This document shows, piece after piece, positions 1-6,742 of a DNA stretch of 25,706 nt. Numbering within the stretch: the first letter of the stretch is position 1; every line of letters begins with the position of its first letter. The translations under genes were made by a program, and so were the position numbers. The stretch covers positions 1-25,706 of the forward strand of contig CAUZEO010000032.1 of NCBI GenBank assembly GCA_963578625.1, written 5' to 3'. The notes under the pieces are model-generated. The model saw only the letters and a program-made list of their open reading frames with translations. It ran no database searches and had not been told where the DNA came from. Origin of the DNA: CAUZEO01 sp963578625 (GTDB lineage: Bacteria > Verrucomicrobiota > Kiritimatiellia > SLOV01).

Positions 1-2
1 AT

Positions 3-1133
3 GTCACAGAATCGGTCGATACCGACAAAGATGGGGTAGGCGATCAGTCAGACGCCTTCCCATTCGATGACGCTGAATCGGTCGATACCGACGGGGACGG
101 AATAGGCGATAATGCCGACGCCTTCCCATTCGATGACGCTGAATCGGTCGATACCGACGGGGATGGCACCGGCAACAATGCCGACACCGATGATGATGGC
201 GACGGTGTGGCCGATGACCTGGACGCCTTCCCGCTCGATGTCACAGAATCGGTCGATACCGACAAAGATGGGGTAGGCGATCAGTCAGACGCCTTCCCAT
301 TGGATGACGCTGAATCGGTCGATACCGACGGGGACGGAATAGGCGATAATGCCGACGCCTTCCCATTCGATGACGCTGAATCGGTCGATACCGACGGGGA
401 CGGCACCGGCAACAATGCCGACACCGATGATGATGGCGACGGTGTGGCCGATGACCTGGACGCCTTCCCGCTCGATGTCACAGAATCGGTCGATACCGAC
501 AAAGATGGGGTAGGCGATCAGTCAGACGCCTTCCCATTCGATGACGCTGAATCGGTCGATACCGACGGGGACGGAATAGGCGATAATGCCGACGCCTTCC
601 CGCTCGATGACGCTGAATCGGTCGATACCGACGGGGACGGCGCGGGCAACAATGCCGACACCGATGATGATGGAGATGGTGTCGAAGATGGCTCTGATGC
701 CTTTCCGCTCGATGACACAGAATCGGTCGATACCGACGGGGACGGCACGGGCAACAATGCCGACACCGATGATGATGGCGACGGTGTAGCCGATGACCTG
801 GACGCCTTCCCGCTCGATGACACAGAATCGGTCGACACCGACAGTGATGGCACGGGCAACAATGCCGACACCGATGATGATAATGACGGCATAGACGATG
901 GCCTGGACGCCTTCCCGCTCGATGACACAGAATCGATCGATACCGACGGGGACGGCACGGGCAACAATGCCGACACCGATGATGATGGAGATGGTGTCGA
1001 AGATGGCTCTGATGCCTTCCCATTGGATGACACAGAATCGGTCGATACCGACGGGGACGGCACGGGCAACAATGCCGACACCGATGATGATAATGATGGA
1101 GTCTCAGATGTACTAGAAGCCAGATTCAACGGG
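3..1133 (+). repeat. Tandem coding repeats: three 237-bp units, then about four 105-bp units
   Basis: Units start at 3, 240 and 477 (237 bp, 79 codons each). The first two differ at only a handful of bases, for example TTC versus TTG before the GAT codon near 300. From 714 the period becomes 105 bp (units at 714, 819, 924, 1029). A 79-codon unit is two 22-residue modules plus one 35-residue module, and the later units are the 35-residue module alone. High nucleotide identity suggests recent expansion or ongoing recombination. The copy number could also be wrong if the assembly collapsed repeats. Confidence 0.9.
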
Positions 1134-1532
1134 GATCCGCTTGATCCTAGTGACGGAGACGATGTTGAAGCTTCCATTATTAATGATATGGATAGCAATG
1201 AAGGGACAATCCAAGAGTTGCAGAGTCAGAACGCCTCGCTGGAGGGCACCGTCTCGAGCAACGAGACCGAGATTGCCTCGCTGGAGAGCACCGTCTCGAG
1301 CAATGAGACCGAGATTGCCACGCTCTCCCAGCGCCCGACGTTGCAGGAGGTTCGTGATGGACGTCCCGGTTCGGTTCTCCTCACTGTCGATTCCGAGACC
1401 GGATCGGTGGTCTTGGACTTCACCGTCGAGGAGAGTGAGGACCTGACCAACTGGACCCCTGTCGCCGGCCCCGGCGTGAGCCAGACCCTCACACTGCCCG
1501 AGGGCAAGCGATTCTACCGGTTCGCGCATTGA
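3..1532 (+). CDS. Thrombospondin type-3 repeat exported protein, 5'-truncated by window edge
   Basis: The frame is open from base 3, so the N-terminus lies outside the window. About 375 visible residues are calcium-binding TSP3-like repeats with the pattern DTDGDGxGxxxD and spacers such as DAFPLDDTESV. After the repeats comes a short coiled-coil-like stretch with two near-identical 14-residue repeats (ASLE..VSSNETEI). The C-terminal module, about 60 residues, contains VEESEDLTNWTP and ends FYRFAH. From memory, similar C-terminal modules end many exported Verrucomicrobia-type proteins. TSP3 repeats in bacteria usually form extended calcium-stabilised rods on secreted or surface proteins; that role is inferred here. 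The protein is very acidic. The stop codon TGA is at 1530-1532. Family assignment is firm; the biological role is unknown. Confidence 0.88.
   Translation, partial: VTESVDTDKDGVGDQSDAFPFDDAESVDTDGDGIGDNADAFPFDDAESVDTDGDGTGNNADTDDDGDGVADDLDAFPLDVTESVDTDKDGVGDQSDAFPLDDAESVDTDGDGIGDNADAFPFDDAESVDTDGDGTGNNADTDDDGDGVADDLDAFPLDVTESVDTDKDGVGDQSDAFPFDDAESVDTDGDGIGDNADAFPLDDAESVDTDGDGAGNNADTDDDGDGVEDGSDAFPLDDTESVDTDGDGTGNNADTDDDGDGVADDLDAFPLDDTESVDTDSDGTGNNADTDDDNDGIDDGLDAFPLDDTESIDTDGDGTGNNADTDDDGDGVEDGSDAFPLDDTESVDTDGDGTGNNADTDDDNDGVSDVLEARFNGDPLDPSDGDDVEASIINDMDSNEGTIQELQSQNASLEGTVSSNETEIASLESTVSSNETEIATLSQRPTLQEVRDGRPGSVLLTVDSETGSVVLDFTVEESEDLTNWTPVAGPGVSQTLTLPEGKRFYRFAH
1233..1316 (+). repeat. 42-bp direct repeat, two copies, in coiled-coil part of the TSP3 protein
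   Basis: Copies lie at 1233-1274 and 1275-1316 and differ at only a few bases. Each encodes ASLE-x-TVSSNETEI, which fits two turns of a heptad-like coiled coil. A further partial unit (AT-LSQR) follows. Confidence 0.8.
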
Positions 1533-1552
1533 CCGGAACTGCACGGTGAGCG

Positions 1553-2739
1553 ATGTTTCCCGGCGTAGGAGGACGTACCGGGCTTGGCCTTATCACCCAT
1601 TCATTTCACGAACAGTTTCCCGTTGAAGACTATGGCGAGGAGCATCCTGAGTACTACGCCCTGGTGGACGGGAAGCGAAAGCTGGACGGCTTTTACGACG
1701 GACCTCAGCTCTGTCTGAGCAATCCGGAGGTGCTGGAGCGCGTCACGACGGCAGTCATGGAGGAACTGGCGGAAAACCGGCTGCCCGGAATGTGTCCGTC
1801 AGCCAGACGGACCACGACAACGATTGCCGCTGCGAATCGTACGCCGCGATCGACAAACGCGAAGGATCCCCCGATGGGATCCATTCTCACCTTTGTCAAC
1901 GCAGTTGCAGATGAAGTGGCCAAGGTGCGACCGGATGTATCCGTGGGGGCACCCTTTCCTATGCCTACTCGCGGCGGCCGCCGAAGCACTTGAAACCCCG
2001 CCAGAATGGCGATGATGGCCACGACAACGAGGAGTTCGATCAGGGTAAACCCGCCGCACCCCGTTTCCGGGGTACGTTCAGATGTGACGCGTTGATTCGC
2101 CATTCAGCGGGAGAAGTACGTGCAGGTGGGGCTGGTGTTGGGGCGGTCCTGGCAGAAGTATTCCCGGGTGTAATGCTCCTCGTGCGTACAGGGTTGCGCG
2201 TGACCGTCCAGGAAGGCGGCGTTGAAGCGCTCCCCGTGCCGGGCGATCGGGGCGCTGGCCGAAAAATCCTCGGGGAACTGCGTAAGGTCGGGAGTCCACT
2301 GTACGGCGACGGTCTGCATTACGGTTCGGCCGCGCCGCAGGTGTTCGAATTCCTGGCGTTGATCAGTCGAACGATTCGCGATAACCCGGGACACTCGAAT
2401 TGCAACGGTCACCTGAGGGAATGGGGGCTGTCCCGAGAGGTCGGACTGGAAGGAATCGAAATTTTCAAGCGCGCGATGGAGGCGGCGGACTCGCCCCAAG
2501 AACGAGCCCGGGTGGAAAAGGCATCCGTCGACGCCTACCGCCTTGCCCTCGGCGAGTACTTCAAGAACGAAAAGCCGGTTCCCGCGGACGAACGTGAAGC
2601 GAACCGCGATCTGGCCCGGACTCTTTTCCATCTGACCGATACCCACAACGTGGCCGAGTATTTCGAAGGCCGGCGCATGGAGGGCGCGAAACAGAACATC
2701 CGCAAGGCGCTGGGGATGGCTGATGACGAGGCGTTCTGA
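1553..2739 (+). pseudogene. DUF4838-family gene remnant, frameshifted and interrupted
   Basis: Several stretches match what I know of DUF4838 proteins, which are glycoside hydrolase-like: HSFHEQFPVEDYGEEHPEYY and QLCLSNPEVL (frame of 1553), then VSVSQTDHDND and AIDKREGSP (frame shifted, about 1789-1870), then MGSILTFVNAVADEV (back in the first frame), then TLSYAYSRRPPKHLKP (shifted again from about 1948). The C-terminal part resumes at about 2325 with YGSAAPQVFEFLALI and runs to the stop at 2737-2739. The N-terminal part, normally over 200 residues, is missing. About 325 bp in the middle is foreign inverted sequence (see the prepilin entry). At least three frame changes, two of them near C5 or G5 runs, mean the gene cannot give an intact product as read. 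Sequencing or assembly error is the alternative, although most other genes in the window are intact. Confidence 0.7.
1995..2325 (-). pseudogene. Inverted fragment spanning two prepilin-type genes (C-terminus of one, N-terminus of the next)
   Basis: On the minus strand 2320 to 2104 encodes a tail containing RHGERFNAAFLDGHAQ, the H-x9-DG type ending seen in many PVC prepilin-like proteins, and ends at a TGA. The next bases, 2103-2101, are ATG, opening MANQRV...GCGGFTLIELLVVVAIIAILAGF, a class III prepilin signal with the G/F cleavage site, conserved glutamate and hydrophobic helix. That reading frame loses prepilin character at about 1995, where DUF4838 coding begins on the other strand. The segment therefore looks like the junction of two tandem minor-pilin or pseudopilin genes placed backwards inside a DUF4838 gene. 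Both prepilin pieces are incomplete. Boundaries are approximate, from where protein similarity changes. Confidence 0.65.
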
Positions 2740-2932
2740 CCACAGCTGCGGACGATGTGTTCACTTTTACTCGCGCTACTTGCATTTTGATTCTTCGTTT
2801 TTGAAGAGGATTTTCGAAGGCCGGAGCCCAGGTTTGGAGTGCGGCGCTTTGGATCGAACCTGCAACGAGGGAACCTGTATTTCTGTTGAACTGCGCTACT
2901 TTGTGTGACAGTAGTGGTTCCGGAAGCTGAAG
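2740..2932. other. Intergenic spacer, nothing recognised
   Basis: About 190 bp separate the DUF4838 remnant from the PhyH gene. I see no tRNA, terminator hairpin with T-run or convincing promoter here. Confidence 0.5.
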
Positions 2933-3619
2933 ATGAATGCGAATCCTAGCACCGCGGAGGAAGTTGGAAAGTATCACCGCGACGGTTTCCTGATCGTACG
3001 TAAACTCTATACTCCCGATGTCGCAGCAGATTGGAAGCAACGGATTGTCTCAATCATGCGCGCCGACAGGACAATTGACGACCCCGTGGGGGTGCGGGTT
3101 TGGACCGAGAGCAAATTGGACCCTTTCCTGCGGGAACGAATGGCCGACCCTCACGTGGTATCCATTCTGAAAGCGTTGATCGGGCCTTCCGTAGAGTTCC
3201 TGAGCGTGAAAGCCGCGTTCAAATCCGCCGTCACCGATTTTGCATCCCCCTGGCACCACGACTGGGCGTACTGGAACGGGAGTCACAAGACATCGATCTG
3301 GATCGCCCTGGACCCCGCCGACCGGGCGAACGGATGCCTGAAAATGATCCCCGGCAGCCACCGGCGAACCATGGACTGCAGCTTTACCGAAGAGGGCATT
3401 GGATTCGGCTGGCGGGTCAACGAAGAGGCACTCAAGGACCTTCCCGTTGAAACCCTCGAAGTCGATCCCGGAGACGCGGTCTTCTTTCATGACCTGACCG
3501 TGCACTCCTCCCACCCCAACACGGCGAAGAAGGATCGCTGGTCCTTCATCTCCACCTACCGCGACGCATCGGTTCCCGACGAGTCAGCTACGTGGAAAAC
3601 CTCAATGCGGATTTCGTGA
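2933..3619 (+). CDS. Phytanoyl-CoA dioxygenase (PhyH) family protein
   Basis: The 228-residue product has the Fe(II)/2-oxoglutarate dioxygenase layout of the PhyH family. The N-terminus holds the family motif of an opening helix plus YHRDGFLIVRKL. The HxD iron ligands are H108 and D110 in WHHDWAYWNG. A central segment IALDPADRANGCLKMIPGSH follows, then the distal histidine in the TVHSSHPN segment (about residues 191-194) and a 2-oxoglutarate-binding arginine nearby (KDRWSFISTYRDA). All expected ligands are present, so the enzyme should be active. It is slightly short at the C-terminus compared with typical family members of 250-290 residues. The substrate is unknown; PVC genomes carry many paralogues. 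The ATG at 2933 has a weak GGAAG upstream. It stands as the only intact gene in a degraded segment. Confidence 0.88.
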   Translation: MNANPSTAEEVGKYHRDGFLIVRKLYTPDVAADWKQRIVSIMRADRTIDDPVGVRVWTESKLDPFLRERMADPHVVSILKALIGPSVEFLSVKAAFKSAVTDFASPWHHDWAYWNGSHKTSIWIALDPADRANGCLKMIPGSHRRTMDCSFTEEGIGFGWRVNEEALKDLPVETLEVDPGDAVFFHDLTVHSSHPNTAKKDRWSFISTYRDASVPDESATWKTSMRIS

Positions 3620-3687
3620 CGAGGGATTCGGGCCGAATCGCATGGCAGGCGAAAATCCCATGTGGCGGTTCCTGCCGCTGCCGCCGA

Positions 3688-3716
3688 ATCCGTCGGATCG
3701 GTCCGATCCGACGGAT
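3688..3716. repeat. Perfect 14-bp inverted repeat with 1-nt centre
   Basis: Arms 3688-3701 and 3703-3716 are exact reverse complements (ATCCGTCGGATCGG) around a single T. The sequence lies 70 bp after the PhyH stop and is built of repeating GTCGGATC-like words. No T-run follows, so it is not a standard intrinsic terminator. It may be a protein-binding palindrome or a repeat remnant. Confidence 0.7.
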
Positions 3717-3764
3717 CCGACCGATTGGCTCCAATACAGAGATTGTTGATCTTTCGGCCGCGTT

Positions 3765-3960
3765 GTGATGGTCTGTTGCACGCAATCCAATGGCGACATT
3801 CCAGACGGACCGCAACCCGTTTCCTCCGGCGTGGCCCGCTGGCAACGCCGGGGAGATGCCTGGGAACCGGTCTCGTACGTGCCGGTCGCGCACCACGAGG
3901 ACGATGTGGTCTGGATCGAACCGAGCCTGGTGCGCGACGTTGACGACTCTCTTCTCTTCA
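3765..3960 (+). pseudogene. Gene fragment, possibly sialidase/BNR-like
   Basis: The frame gives CTQSNGDIPDGPQ, VARWQRRGDAWEPVSYVPV, HHEDDVVWIEPSLV and DVDDSLLFTS. The pattern of weakly repeated beta-strand blocks with an EPSLV-type motif resembles a piece of a neuraminidase-like propeller, but that is only an impression. Coding character stops abruptly at about 3960, where the opposite strand becomes the better frame. No proper start or stop is associated, so this is listed as a fragment. Confidence 0.35.
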
Positions 3961-4130
3961 CGTCCGGTTGTTGTTGTCGCTGGTCCGCAGCTCGGGGAAG
4001 ATGTTGTTCAACCCGAAGTCATCGTGGGTCAGCCCCGTGTTCCAACCGGAACTCTGGGAGTCCGCCTGCTTGTTGATCATGCCCTCCCGGCTCTCTCCGG
4101 CGCCGGAAACGCTCGCGTAGAACACCACCG
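3958..4130 (-). pseudogene. Minus-strand C-terminal gene fragment of unknown family
   Basis: Minus-strand translation runs FTVVFYASVSGAGESREG, MINKQADSQSSGWNTGLTHD and DFGLNNIFPELRTSDNNNRT, then a TGA at 3960-3958. Composition is more natural than either plus-strand frame over the same bases. I do not recognise the family. It abuts fragments on the plus strand on both sides, continuing the patchwork pattern of this region. Confidence 0.3.
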
Positions 4131-4386
4131 TGAACGGCGTCGAGCAGGTCTTTTGGAATGCGATCGAAGCGCCGCGGCGTGTAACCATCCTGAAGGACAC
4201 GACGCTTGAGAAAGAGCTGATGCCGCGGATTCAGGCGGGAAAGAGCGCCAGCGCCCTCAGGTGCGTTGCTTGTTCGAACTGTGCGCCAAACATGGCATCG
4301 ATGTGTACATGGAGGGTGGAAAGACGACGGTCGCCCTCAACGCGGTCCGGCAGTATTACGGTCTTTCCGTAGATGAAGAGCTTTAG
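4130..4386 (+). pseudogene. Frameshifted gene tail of unknown family
   Basis: One frame gives VEQVFWNAIEAPRRVTILKD and TTLEKELMPRIQAGK. Near 4255-4264 the plausible frame moves to one reading CLFELCAKHGIDVYMEG, GKTTVALNAVRQYYGLSVDEEL and stop TAG at 4384-4386. The two halves read as one protein tail broken by a single indel. I cannot name the family. The front end is lost in the neighbouring fragment boundary. Confidence 0.35.
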
Positions 4387-4393
4387 ATAGGTC

Positions 4394-4642
4394 GTGGCGA
4401 CTCCAACCAGAATCGGTGTCCTTTTCCTGGGGCGAAAGAGACCGGGATTCGATCCGGAGTGGGGCGCGAAGATCCACCGGCTGGTGCTGCAACAATTTGA
4501 AGACAGCGCCGATTTTCACGCCCTTTTCAAGCGGCTCTGCCGCGAGGGCATGCCGCATCATCTTGCGGTCGCCGGACACCAGGCAACGAAACTCCGCGAC
4601 TTCGCCAACCAGACCGGTCTGCGGGATCATTCCGGAGGGTAG
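4394..4642 (+). pseudogene. N-terminal fragment resembling a sugar isomerase
   Basis: Translation from the GTG at 4394 begins ATPTRIGVLFLGRKRPGFDP and EWGAKIHRLVLQQF. The LGRKRPGFDPEWG block resembles the N-terminus of L-arabinose/L-fucose isomerase-like proteins as I remember them. Such proteins are about 450-500 residues, whereas this frame ends at 82. Residues beyond about 30 do not look convincing, so a junction with other sequence is likely near 4490. Confidence 0.3.
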
Positions 4643-4703
4643 TTTTGTTGGGAAAGTCCCCGGCGTGGCAGCCTCCTCTATCGGCTGCGCCGCGAGCGGA
4701 GGT

Positions 4704-4794
4704 TGGCGGAGAGGGTGGGATTCGAACCCACGGGACGCGATAAACGCCCACACGAACTCCAATCGTGCGCTTTCGACCACTCAGCCACCTCTCC
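4704..4794 (-). tRNA. tRNA-Ser (anticodon GGA), CCA encoded
   Basis: On the minus strand the acceptor stem GGAGAGG (4794-4788) pairs perfectly with CCTCTCC (4714-4708), followed by discriminator G and an encoded CCA (4706-4704). The D arm is GCT...AGC, and the anticodon stem CACGA/TCGTG encloses loop TTGGAGT with anticodon GGA. A long variable arm typical of class II tRNAs follows, then the T arm GTGGG-TTCGAAT-CCCAC. It should read UCC and UCU serine codons. The 3' end faces the mosaic region at 1533-4700. Confidence 0.96.
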
Positions 4795-4870
4795 ATCGGC
4801 AACTCCAATATTCGATGTTGAACATTGGGCGTTCGATCTTCCCCGCAGGGAAATCGCCGATGCATAGAAC
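4795..4870. other. tRNA to GH-like gene spacer with a TTCGATGTTGAACATT-type motif
   Basis: The spacer contains the words TTCGATGTTGAACATT and GGGCGTTCGATCTTC, a pattern I associate with short dispersed intergenic repeats in PVC-type genomes. There is only one copy in this window, so repeat status cannot be shown here. Confidence 0.25.
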
Positions 4871-4948
4871 CTGAATCAGCCGCTCTTGCCAATCGAAAAC
4901 CTCTTCCCGGCTTGCCTCGGAACCCGAAACAGGCTCGAATCCCCGGCC

Positions 4949-6604
4949 ATGCAAACATTTTCCATTTCCGTCACCAGTGTTCTCCGCGCCATCCTCACGA
5001 TCTTCCTCCTGTTCGGCGGCTTCGCGGGCGGAATTCACGAAATCCGCGCAGAAGATGAACCGCTGGTCATCCGCTCCCGCCGTGTTGACGAACCCAAGCC
5101 CGAACCGGCAGCCGAGCCGGGGGCTCCTGCGGCGGAGAATATATTGATCGGGGTCGAATATGTGAATTTGGCTGGCTCCCTGAAGAAAGGGCATATGCCT
5201 GACTTTATCAGCCAGACCGGGGCGCAGGTGGCCAAGCATGTTCCGTTTCAACTGGCATGGGGGGAAATGCAGCGCTCTCCGCGGTCGGGCATCAATTTCA
5301 ACCGACTCGACTCGTTTGTGAAGACCTACCAGGAGGCGGGCATTCCGCGGTTGATGGTATGCCTGATGTCCCACTCCAAGTGGGCGTCGAAGGAAGTCGG
5401 CAAAAAGAAGGTGATCATCAATCCAGTCCCGAAGCCGGAAGCGCAGGCCGCCTACGTGAACTGGATTCGATCCGTAGTAGAGCGATACGACGGCGACAGG
5501 GTGTCGGACATGCCCGGGCTCAAGTATCCGGTGCGGCTCGTGGAAATCGGCGCCGAGCTCTCCGACCAGGAGCCGGAGCCCATCGAAGAGTACATCGAAA
5601 TGCTCGAGTTGGCTGCTGGCGCGGTGCGCCAGGCGTCGCCCGAGGTGCTGGTTTCCCATGCCGCGTTTCTTCCCGCGCTCGCGTTTCGGGATGACCCGGA
5701 ACCGGGGGAGTACGAGGCGGGATTCGCGTCGGTTCCCAAGCGGATTACACCGCATTCCCTCAGCTCAATGCGAGCGGTGCTCGACCGCCCGGATCTGTTC
5801 GATGTCGTAAACTTTCATTCCGTGGGGCACCCGACAGAGGTCGAAAGGATTGTGCCCTGGCTGCGCTGGGAGATGGAGCAACGAGGCTACTACAAACCCA
5901 TTATCATCAGCGACTCCTCCACGTCGCCGCTTATCGCCTTCGGTACGCCGACGGTGTGCGATGCGGATCCTTCAAGAATGGGGATCTTGTTTCCACCGGC
6001 CACGGAGGGTGACCGGTGCCGGCTTTCGTCCTATTTCGGCGAACTCTACAAGAAGCACCCTGTGATGCTGGAGTGGACCTACGAGATGGCGGCGGCGGAT
6101 CTTGTCAAACGGGTCGTGATCGCGGCCGAACAGGGGGTCACGCTGATCAATGTTGGTTTCGTCGAGGACCTCGTGAACGAGGATCCGCCATTGGGCCGAA
6201 CACATATCGGAACCGGTTCCTGGGCCGGCATGATCGATTTGCGGAACAAGCGTCCGCGACCTTCCTTCTTCGCCTTAAAACAGCTCACTCGCCAGCTCCG
6301 GAACTATCAGAGAATCGAGAGAATAGAGGCTGACGACGAGGAAATCCGAATCTACCGCGTTCTTTCAAGCGGCAAACGGGTGATGTGGATTGCCTGGCTG
6401 GAGCCCAGCGAAGTCATTTTACCGGGAGATCCATATCCTAAATTCGAAATCGACCTGCCCGTAAGCGCATCCGCCGTCATTGTCGAACCGATGGCCAAGC
6501 GGCTCGGTCACGCTACTGTTTCTCGCAAAACCAGGATGGTCTCGAAACATGGTGTGACCGTACTTCTGCGACCGACGCCGGTGTATGTCTTTTCGTCGTT
6601 TTAG
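4949..6604 (+). CDS. Exported TIM-barrel protein, glycoside hydrolase-like
   Basis: I start at the ATG at 4949 because it directly precedes a good signal peptide (SISVTSVLRAILTIFLLFGG...IRA). An upstream in-frame start at 4886 would add 21 residues without export features. The mature 520-residue protein has a low-complexity linker (PKPEPAAEPGAPA) and then a single domain with alternating strands and helices typical of GH clan A barrels: ILIGVEYVNLAG, GIPRLMVCLMSHSKWA, VRLVEIGAELSDQ, FDVVNFHSVG, KPIIISDSSTSP, VTLINVGF and a C-terminal beta domain. The usual acid/base Asn-Glu is represented by GAELSD, and the strand-7 nucleophile glutamate appears replaced by a SDSS segment. It may therefore be an atypical or inactive member. 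No family is confidently assigned. Confidence 0.75.
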   Translation: MQTFSISVTSVLRAILTIFLLFGGFAGGIHEIRAEDEPLVIRSRRVDEPKPEPAAEPGAPAAENILIGVEYVNLAGSLKKGHMPDFISQTGAQVAKHVPFQLAWGEMQRSPRSGINFNRLDSFVKTYQEAGIPRLMVCLMSHSKWASKEVGKKKVIINPVPKPEAQAAYVNWIRSVVERYDGDRVSDMPGLKYPVRLVEIGAELSDQEPEPIEEYIEMLELAAGAVRQASPEVLVSHAAFLPALAFRDDPEPGEYEAGFASVPKRITPHSLSSMRAVLDRPDLFDVVNFHSVGHPTEVERIVPWLRWEMEQRGYYKPIIISDSSTSPLIAFGTPTVCDADPSRMGILFPPATEGDRCRLSSYFGELYKKHPVMLEWTYEMAAADLVKRVVIAAEQGVTLINVGFVEDLVNEDPPLGRTHIGTGSWAGMIDLRNKRPRPSFFALKQLTRQLRNYQRIERIEADDEEIRIYRVLSSGKRVMWIAWLEPSEVILPGDPYPKFEIDLPVSASAVIVEPMAKRLGHATVSRKTRMVSKHGVTVLLRPTPVYVFSSF

Positions 6605-6680
6605 TTGTCCCATCGGTGGGTTGGCCTTCCTGAGCCGACCCGTAAAAAGGGGAGATCATGGCAAGAGAATGATGGAGCAA

Positions 6681-6742
6681 GCTCTACCCATTCGCTGCTT
6701 CATGACCTTCCCTTGCGCTGCTCGGGCTGGAAGCCCAAGCTA
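6681..6742 (-). repeat. Dispersed 62-64 bp repeat, copy 1 (inverted relative to 21947-22010)
   Basis: Read on the minus strand it begins TAGCTTGGGCTTCC, continues AGCCCGAGC and AAGGTCATGAAG, and ends GAATGGGTAGAGC. It matches 21947-22010 over its whole length with two single-base indels and about four substitutions. The first 24 bases can fold as a hairpin (GCTTGGGCT with AGCCCGAGC). Its first three bases are the stop codon TAG of the sirtuin gene. Confidence 0.85.

Noticed and set aside
478..1023. Histidine and cysteine-rich minus-strand ORF over the TSP3 repeats
   Set aside because: The composition is forced by the complementary strand of Asp-rich repeats; it is not a metal-binding protein.
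3..1133. Regular repeats that might suggest a CRISPR array
   Set aside because: The repeats are contiguous, keep a reading frame and encode calcium-binding motifs. There are no unique spacers.
4527..4958. Minus-strand ORF crossing the tRNA
   Set aside because: It reads through a complete tRNA-Ser gene and has no protein similarity that I recognise.
4781..5755. Minus-strand ORF of 324 codons overlapping the exported barrel gene
   Set aside because: It is a shadow; the plus-strand frame has a signal peptide and consistent fold pattern.
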